From: Fulvia fulva
Taxonomy: Eukaryota > Ascomycota > Dothideomycetes > Mycosphaerellales > Mycosphaerellaceae
DNA: 64,000 nucleotides
NCBI RefSeq assembly: GCF_020509005.1
Contig: NC_063018.1
Coordinates: 3,534,001 to 3,598,000 of the forward strand
Direction of reading: 5' to 3'
Positions 58,201-64,000 of this stretch are shown piece after piece. The notes below the pieces were generated by a model that saw only the letters and a program-made list of their open reading frames with translations, was not told where the DNA came from and ran no database searches. The translations under genes and the position numbers were made by a program. How positions within the stretch are numbered: position 1 is the stretch's first letter; each line of letters opens with the position of its first letter.

Positions 58201-58600
58201 TGTCTAGGTGTCTGCAGACCCCTAGGTCGCGGCTAGACCTCGAGGCTGGCGGTTGTATGTATAGGTTGTGTATCCAGGTGCTACCCACGTGGAGGGAGGT
58301 AATATCGCCCCCGCCTTCTTCGTCTACGTAGTACACTACCTCCCAGTCGGATTCTAGTATGTCCTTGCTGACATAGAAGCACGTGCGGGGTCTGCCGTCG
58401 CCTCGTAGGCATGTCGTGTAGCCTAGTGACTTGCAGGTCGTTGGTCTCTTATAGTGCGGGTTAATCCATAGCTCCTGGATTGTAAGGACGTGGTAGACGC
58501 GCGGGTCCGCCTCGTGTAGGAAATGGTTCTAGACTATATCCTTGCTATGGTTGACGTTATACTAGATGATGCTAAGCGTGTCGAGGCTAGTTATCGGCAT
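55283..58600 (-). pseudogene. LINE ORF2: endonuclease/reverse transcriptase, nonsense-riddled
   Basis: ATG at 58600; a stop at 55336-55334 (TAG, possibly a mutated CAG) or 55285-55283 ends it, i.e. about 1089-1106 codons. N-terminal AP-endonuclease motifs: YNVNHSKD near codon 14, QELWIN, and VVGDFNIHH at about 58145-58170. The RT domain includes KLPAKKAPGPDGIPNELLKK (about 57190-57250) and the catalytic FVDD at 56545-56534. The thumb/linker region has KIQNQCLRKVTGAYKSTPTR. A C-terminal domain reads QLRSEHIGL and CPYGYRSQNVRHALLVC, a Cys/His cluster usual at the end of fungal LINE proteins. All these pieces lie in the same frame counted from 58600, so there is no net indel. The stops are TAG/TAA at sites consistent with C-to-T in CpA. 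Not functional as it stands. Confidence 0.88.
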
Positions 58601-59864
58601 CGACAATCATTTCCTCTGTATCGTCCTATGTCCTACTGCCCTGTGCGTCCTAGTCTACGCCTATCGGCTATGTACTAAAGGGGAGCCGGGCCTAGTTAGA
58701 TTCCCTCGCCGCAGCTAGTAGAGCACGTGGCCTCCCGTACGCCCTAGGCTGCGCATCCTTTACATCGTTCTCGGCCCTAGGGCGCTTGTGCCCGACCGCC
58801 GCTAGTTGGTTCCGGTATGGGCTAGCCTCACGGTCGCCGTAGAATCTTGGGGCGACGGTTCTGTTTGTGATTGCCTTGTTTTTCGCTAGTTTCCGCTATG
58901 GGCATTCCGTACTATACGATGGGTGGTGCCCCGGACAGTTCGCGTACCGTCTCGTAGTCGATGTACAGTCCCTAGACATATGGTCTCCTACACAGTTCGA
59001 GCAGGCCTACTTGTTTGTGCACGTGTAGGTTTGGTGTCCATACTGTTAGCATTTGAAGCATTGGAGGACACGAAAGGATAAGGAGTGCTTTTCTACTGTC
59101 TTGAGGCTGTATTGCCAGACCAGGCCTTGTTCTATCGCTAGATCCGCCGCTTTCGCGTCTTGTAGCCATACTATTAGCGCCGAGGCCTTCTTGCCTTCTG
59201 GCCATTTCCTATGGAGCCAAGTCGCCTTCTGGATTGGAGAGTTAAGGGTGACCGGGTTGTCCTCTTAGAGAGCGCGTAGGTGACCCTAGTTGGTTGGGTC
59301 AAACTCCTTAGGCATGTCGTGGACTAGGATCGTGAATTGTTTCGTTAAGACCTTCGCTAATGCCGCAACCTTAGATGCCCACTATGGCTATGCCTCTAGG
59401 TGCCTCCTAGCAGTAGCAGAGCTAGTATAGATCTGTAGAGTGCCGTTGGACTATTGGTTCACTACGACCACCCCTGGTTGGTTGATTCGTTAGGCGAGCT
59501 CCTTGTTCGATAGCTTCGCAACTTCGGCCTAGTCTTCCTTTGCTACAATGCGGATCGTAACTGTATCGTACGTTGGGCGGGGGCCTAGTATCGATGCCGC
59601 GACCGATGCCTAGCTATAGGGGTGTTGATTCCGGGTGGCCTTGCTAATCGCCTAGGACGTCGTCCTCATTTCTTGTTGCCCTCGGTGATACGACAGTATA
59701 AGCGCCGTACGTAGCTGAGTGATCATTACCTATAGAGACCGGTAAGGGAGCTAATCGTTAGTTTCTATGCTTTTTGCGTCCTCTATAAGTTGCTACTAGT
59801 TGTCTTAGGGGGGCTTCGCCTATAGGGCCGTAGGCGCCGTTAGTGCCGTAGCCTAGGCTGCCAT
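58587..59864 (-). pseudogene. LINE ORF1: gag-like nucleic-acid-binding protein, nonsense-riddled
   Basis: The frame from ATG 59864 to TAG 58589-58587 spans 426 codons. Within it, at 59060-59019, is a CCHC knuckle (CFKC, then GH, then C), a second Cys pair (ACSNC), and further on a third (CPGHH ... EC near 58960-58905), as in gag-like ORF1 proteins of LINEs that coat the element RNA. Several TAG/TAA codons interrupt it. Its stop overlaps the ORF2 start by 14 bases, suggesting coupled translation in the intact element. Confidence 0.8.
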
Positions 59865-60072
59865 TGCCTAGGAGTTGCCTAATGTAGCTAGGCACCTCCG
59901 CGGCGTTTGGAGCTGAAGAAACAGGGTGAAGAGAGCTTCAAGCTGTCCAGATTGAATGAGGTAGAACTCCCTCAGTCCTAGGGGTAGTGGCCTGCTTTTT
60001 ATATCGTTGGAATGGCCTTGATAAGAGCTTTCGAATGTGTCGTGTTTTGGCGCAGAGATCGATAATTCCCTC

Positions 60073-60088
60073 CTTCCGTTTATAATAG
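60073..60088. repeat. target-site duplication, right copy
   Basis: CTTCCGTTTATAATAG, exact match to 55094-55109, adjoining the 5' end of the LINE. Confidence 0.85.
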
Positions 60089-63000
60089 TTAAAGGACTAC
60101 CTTCGTATAATTAGACGGAAGGACGGATAAATTACTATAGAGGTTATTAAGGTCGTAAGATTTATAAGAGGGTTATATAATAGAGAGCGCTAAGTATACT
60201 AGATATTAAGAGTACTAACTATCCTAATAGGCTAAATATTACTACGGGCGGTAAGTACTAGGCTACTATATCCTATAATCGCTTCGGTAGAAGAGCTATA
60301 CGCTCTAGATATAGGCGGGTCGGGTATATATACGAGAATCTCAACTCTATAATAGGTGGTCTACGTATAGAATAATATCGCTACTATCTAAGATCTTATC
60401 GTTCTAGCGACTTACCGTCTTACTATCCGAAGTAACGATTCTAGGCCGAGCTTTTTTACGAGAGCCGTCGCGGATACGTAGGCTTTCTATTCTCCGGTAT
60501 TTAGGGAGCTTAATACTATTATATAGCCGTCGTTCCGTACTTATATAACTCCGAGCTTTAGCGTAGATTAGCCGAGTCCTATAGTAAATATACTACGACC
60601 GTTATCTTATCGATACTCCTAAGCGGAACGTACTAGGCGGATTAGACCTTAGTAGAGTAGCTAACCCGGTTAATCTACCTAAGTAAGGCACTAATAGCGG
60701 GTAAGATAATGATAGACAAGCTAATAGCGTCTAAATACTAGGAAACGGTAAGGGAGAAGCTAGAGGTAGAGAGGATAGCGAAGGGTAAGAAGACGACGCT
60801 ACCCTAGACGACTATAACCCTATAATAGCAAATCGGGATACATTAAGACACGCTACTAGCAAACCGTACACAATCGCTAGAATGTTAAGAGGCGCTAGCT
60901 TAGGCGGCTTTTACTATCTCGATAAGCCTTTCTTAGCTCGAGGCCGAACTAGGAGTCGTATATAACGGTTTGATCTCGGTCGATAACGTAGGGGTCGGGT
61001 AGCCGAACTAGGACCTCGAATAGTATTTAAAATTATCGTAGGTCAAGTAGTCCTCTTTAGTAAAGAGCCTCGAGTAGTCCTAAGATTAGATTACGATAAG
61101 TAGTCGAGTCGCTTAGGCTTACGATACTACGCGTAATAAGAGAGTTAATAATTATCGCTAGTCTCCTACCGATAATAACTCTAGTCGTGACCGTAAGCGA
61201 TCCGGCCCCGTTCTTCTATATCGCGCGATCGTCTACTCCGTCTTTATCGCGCTTACGCTTTTTACCTTTATCGCCGCCCTTACTTTTACTCCTATTACCT
61301 TTGCCCTTTACTTTTTCTTCGCCTAGACTATATTCTAATATACCTAACTAGTCGGCGGTAGTATCGTATTTAGACGTATTTAGAGACTTGTTCGTCTAAT
61401 TCTACTTTTCCGTAGCGTCTAGGAAGCTAATAGTAATACGTATATCCTATAGCTACCTATTAACTATATTCTATATGTTCCTCTACTCCTTAGCCGCTAG
61501 ATGTCGGAGAAGAGCTTCTAATACTAGGTAGATCTAACTAATACGTAAGTAGTAGTTATCGATACGATAAATAGGAGAAGGTACTACTATTAGTAGGGAC
61601 TAGAGATAGCCTTAGTACCTCTAGTACTACGTCGAGGAGCTCGTTCGCGTCGTACTCGTCGTTGCTAGTAGCTATACTAAGAGTTGTTAGCGAACGACGG
61701 GTATACTATATAATATATACTTAAGGAGATTACTAAGTAGCGACGTAGGTAGGATTTAGTCGGTCCTATTATACCGTTAACGGTAACGGGGTCATTCTAC
61801 GTTCTAAATACTAGTACTACCGCGAAGGACTCCTAGCCTAACTCGTCCGGAGGTATAGTAGGAACTATAGTAAGAGAAGGATAATAGAAGCGCTTACGTA
61901 GTAGATACGTACCGCTTCGTAGCCTTACGTCCGATCTAGTTACCTATAGGTTAACTCTTCCTCCTTTAACTTACTAGCGGTTAGCTCTATTACCGACTCG
62001 TTACTAAAAAAACCGGCACTACCGTACCTTTTATACCGCGCCTAGGTTATTACCGCGCCCTACCCGACTTACTAGCGGTTAGTATAGTAGACGTCGACTA
62101 GGTAAAGGTCCCGGAGTAGATAAAGTACTACCCGTATACCCCTCTCCTCTATATAAGTATAAGCTAGTTCCTCGGAACCGTAAGGCGAGTCTAGTAAAGT
62201 AGTAGGACATAGCCGCCGATAGCGTACTACCTAAGGCTATTAAGCTAAAGCGTATTACTAAGTATAATACCGACGGTTTCCGAAAGGTATAGTATAATAG
62301 TACGAGTAAGTAGTCTATTACGACTAAGAGCACCTCGATTATAGTGTCTTCTATATTCCGTAGTCTAAAAGTCGAGTATACTAAGCTATAGTACGAAACC
62401 TAATACTCTATAACCGTATACTATATAAAGGCTTACCGTCCGTCTCTTCTTACGACATCGATCTCGAGTCGTCTATTACGCGTACGTTTATAATAACGAG
62501 GCCGACTTCGACTTCTCTTCGCTCCCGGTATATAAGCGAATAATATCCTCTTTTCTCCTATAGTACTACGCTATAAGCTAGTCGAGATCGGTAGTAAGCT
62601 TTACGTTATTCGAGCTAACGTCTTTATAAAGGTTGTCGTTGATAGTAGGGTCGTAGAGATCAGCCTATAGTAGAAAGAGGAGGATCTAACTAGGCTTCGC
62701 GACGTCGTAGATAATAGCTATTTTATCTATACTATTAAATACGTTAATAATATCGATCTTACTTACGTTATTAACGATCGTATTACTTTATCTAATAGTT
62801 CTAACTCGAAGAAGGATCTAGCCTAAGATATCCTAAAGACTAGTACTATACGTCCGTAGTACGACACCCTAACCGTATACCGTATAAAGGCTCGCCGTCC
62901 CTTCTCCCGGATATACCGTAGACGTCTATCTCGACTTATCTAATACGCGTACGTCTATAAAAACGAGGCCGACTTCGACCTCTCTTCGCTTACGATAAGC

Positions 63001-64000
63001 CCGATACGCGTATATATATACTAATAAAGATATATTTACGTTCACTTTACTTACGACTCGTCTAATACGCTTACGTATACTTCGACTTTACTTCGCTTAT
63101 AACTCGTCTACTACGTATACGTATATAACGATAAAGACATCTTTAACTTCACTCCGCTCCTAGTATATAAGCGTATACTATAACCCTCTCCTAACTAGTC
63201 TCGTCGAGTTATACTATAAGCCGATTAAGATTAGTAGTAGCCCGCGAAGCTTATCTCGAATACCTTACTCGGCTTTGACGTAAGCTCTTACTAAAGTCTT
63301 ATAGATACTATTAGTAGGTTCTACTATACCTTAAAGGTGACTACTAAGCGTAGACTTACTATAGTCGCTAGCGGTCGGAGCTCTAAGCGCGTATACGCTA
63401 CCGTATAGGGTACTTACTCGCCTAATAGCTACGACTATAGATCTTAAGACAAGTCGGCGGCCGATTATTAAGGTAGAGGCTACGATAGACGGTAACTAAA
63501 TCGTCTTAGCTAACGTAGATATAGCCGCGATTATAAAGGGTAAATTAGCTACTAAGATTATCTATACCGCTACGCTAAACTAGGGTATTAATAAAGAGGA
63601 TATTAAGCGATACGAGTACGGTATCTCGGTAATATAAAACAAGGTAGTCGCGTAGTTAAATATTAGTACGTTAGTCTAAGGGCCGGTAATAAAGTACGTT
63701 ACCGGCTTAGGTCTCGACTTTACTTCTTATAATACTAATTAACGGGCGTCTAGCCGTAATAGACATATCCGGTAACGCGCTATAAGCTCGAATATATCGA
63801 TACGGCCTAGCTACTTAGCTTTACGCTAGCGTATTTAAGTAGAGGCCTTTACTATAATAATAAGTCGAAGCGCCCGGCGGCGATTAACTTTATTACCTAC
63901 CCTCGGTTAAGGCTACTTAGCCCGATACTAATATAGCCTAAAGGGACGCCTTTTACTATATATTAACTACGATAGCGACTACTCGCGATAAGGTATTATA
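60089..64000. repeat. heavily RIP-mutated repeat block, right part
   Basis: Continuation of the host sequence into which the LINE inserted, with the same TpA-rich, CpA/TpG-poor, CpG-rich composition. The only open frame above 60 codons (62079-62333, minus) has no motif and looks fortuitous. No telomere repeat is seen at the right end. The element family is not recognisable by eye. Confidence 0.85.
62395..63250 (+). repeat. degenerate internal repeat, about three copies
   Basis: A module containing ACGAGGCCGACTTCGAC flanked by similar sequence occurs near 62.40-62.55 kb and 62.86-63.01 kb (about 480 bases apart), with weaker versions near 63.04-63.20 kb. In one frame each version reads like YVYNNEADFDFSSL, so it may be the trace of a repeated protein segment in a RIP-destroyed gene or transposon. 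Confidence 0.5.

Larger units (their letters stand above)
55110..60072 (-). mobile_element. full-length non-LTR (LINE) retrotransposon, RIP-inactivated
   Basis: Minus-strand element of 4963 bp bounded by a 16-bp target-site duplication. From 5' to 3': about 200 nt of leader, ORF1 (gag-like, CCHC knuckles), ORF2 (AP endonuclease, reverse transcriptase, C-terminal Cys/His domain), about 170 nt of 3' UTR, and a tail ending in repeated CTAT rather than poly(A). CpA and TpG are far better preserved than in the flanks, so it is younger than the block it sits in. Both ORFs keep reading register throughout and are disrupted only by nonsense substitutions. I see no RNase H domain between RT and the C-terminal domain. 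The clade (Tad1-like or other) is not assigned. Confidence 0.9.

Noticed and set aside
62079..62333. 84-codon minus-strand frame in the RIP block
   Set aside because: A chance opening in TpA-rich sequence (Leu/Tyr/Ser-rich) without motif or context.
63900..64000. Telomere or subtelomere at the right end
   Set aside because: No TTAGGG-type repeat is visible; the RIP block simply runs off the window.

Overview
The window looks like a chromosome segment of a filamentous ascomycete (Pezizomycotina; a Dothideomycete is my guess, not something the sequence proves). The reasons are GT-AG introns of about 48-65 nt with CTRAC branch sites, single-copy fungal genes (PRP4 kinase, bL9m, XPT1, a Ran1-type kinase, an LRRC40-like protein), a 24-residue copper-metallothionein-type gene, and a block with the dinucleotide signature of repeat-induced point mutation (RIP).

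Layout. 0-16 kb is gene-dense: partial Rieske oxygenase (-), broken F-box gene (+), ACS-family MFS transporter (+), metallothionein (-), membrane-anchored ubiquitin protease (-), mitochondrial ribosomal bL9m (+), a Cys-rich hypothetical protein (+) and PRP4 kinase (+). 16-27 kb is gene-poor and holds only one Ran1-type kinase (-). 27-41 kb carries XPT1 (+), an LRR protein (-) divergent from a coiled-coil nuclear protein (+), an F-box protein (+) and a Gfo/Idh/MocA oxidoreductase (+). Two clusters of small hairpin RNA-like loci (28.6-29.25 kb and 36.9-37.35 kb) lie in this part, and at 41.0 kb there is a tRNA-Thr gene with an intron-like insertion in its D-loop. 43.3-45.1 kb is a repetitive secreted cell-wall-type protein whose exon plus intron unit has been tandemly copied. 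45.3-47.7 kb holds two convergent decayed genes.

From about 48.65 kb to the right end the sequence changes abruptly: CpA and TpG almost vanish, TpA is very frequent, CpG remains common, and no frame of 60 codons or more is open on either strand from 48.8 to 55.9 kb. This is a heavily RIP-mutated repeat block. Nested in it is a complete, much less mutated LINE retrotransposon (55110-60072, minus strand) with an exact 16-bp target-site duplication. Its two reading frames keep their register end to end and are broken only by nonsense codons.

Most worth following: (1) five loci with a TATA-like box about 30 nt upstream (three of the five), a tRNA-type A-box inside a terminal helix of 21-23 positions that stays paired although its sequence differs between loci, and a T-run right after the 3' arm, which I read as a family of Pol III hairpin RNAs; (2) the tRNA-Thr D-loop insertion, which has all the marks of a spliceosomal intron; (3) the tandem copying of an exon together with its intron in the cell-wall gene. 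These readings are from sequence alone, without database searches.
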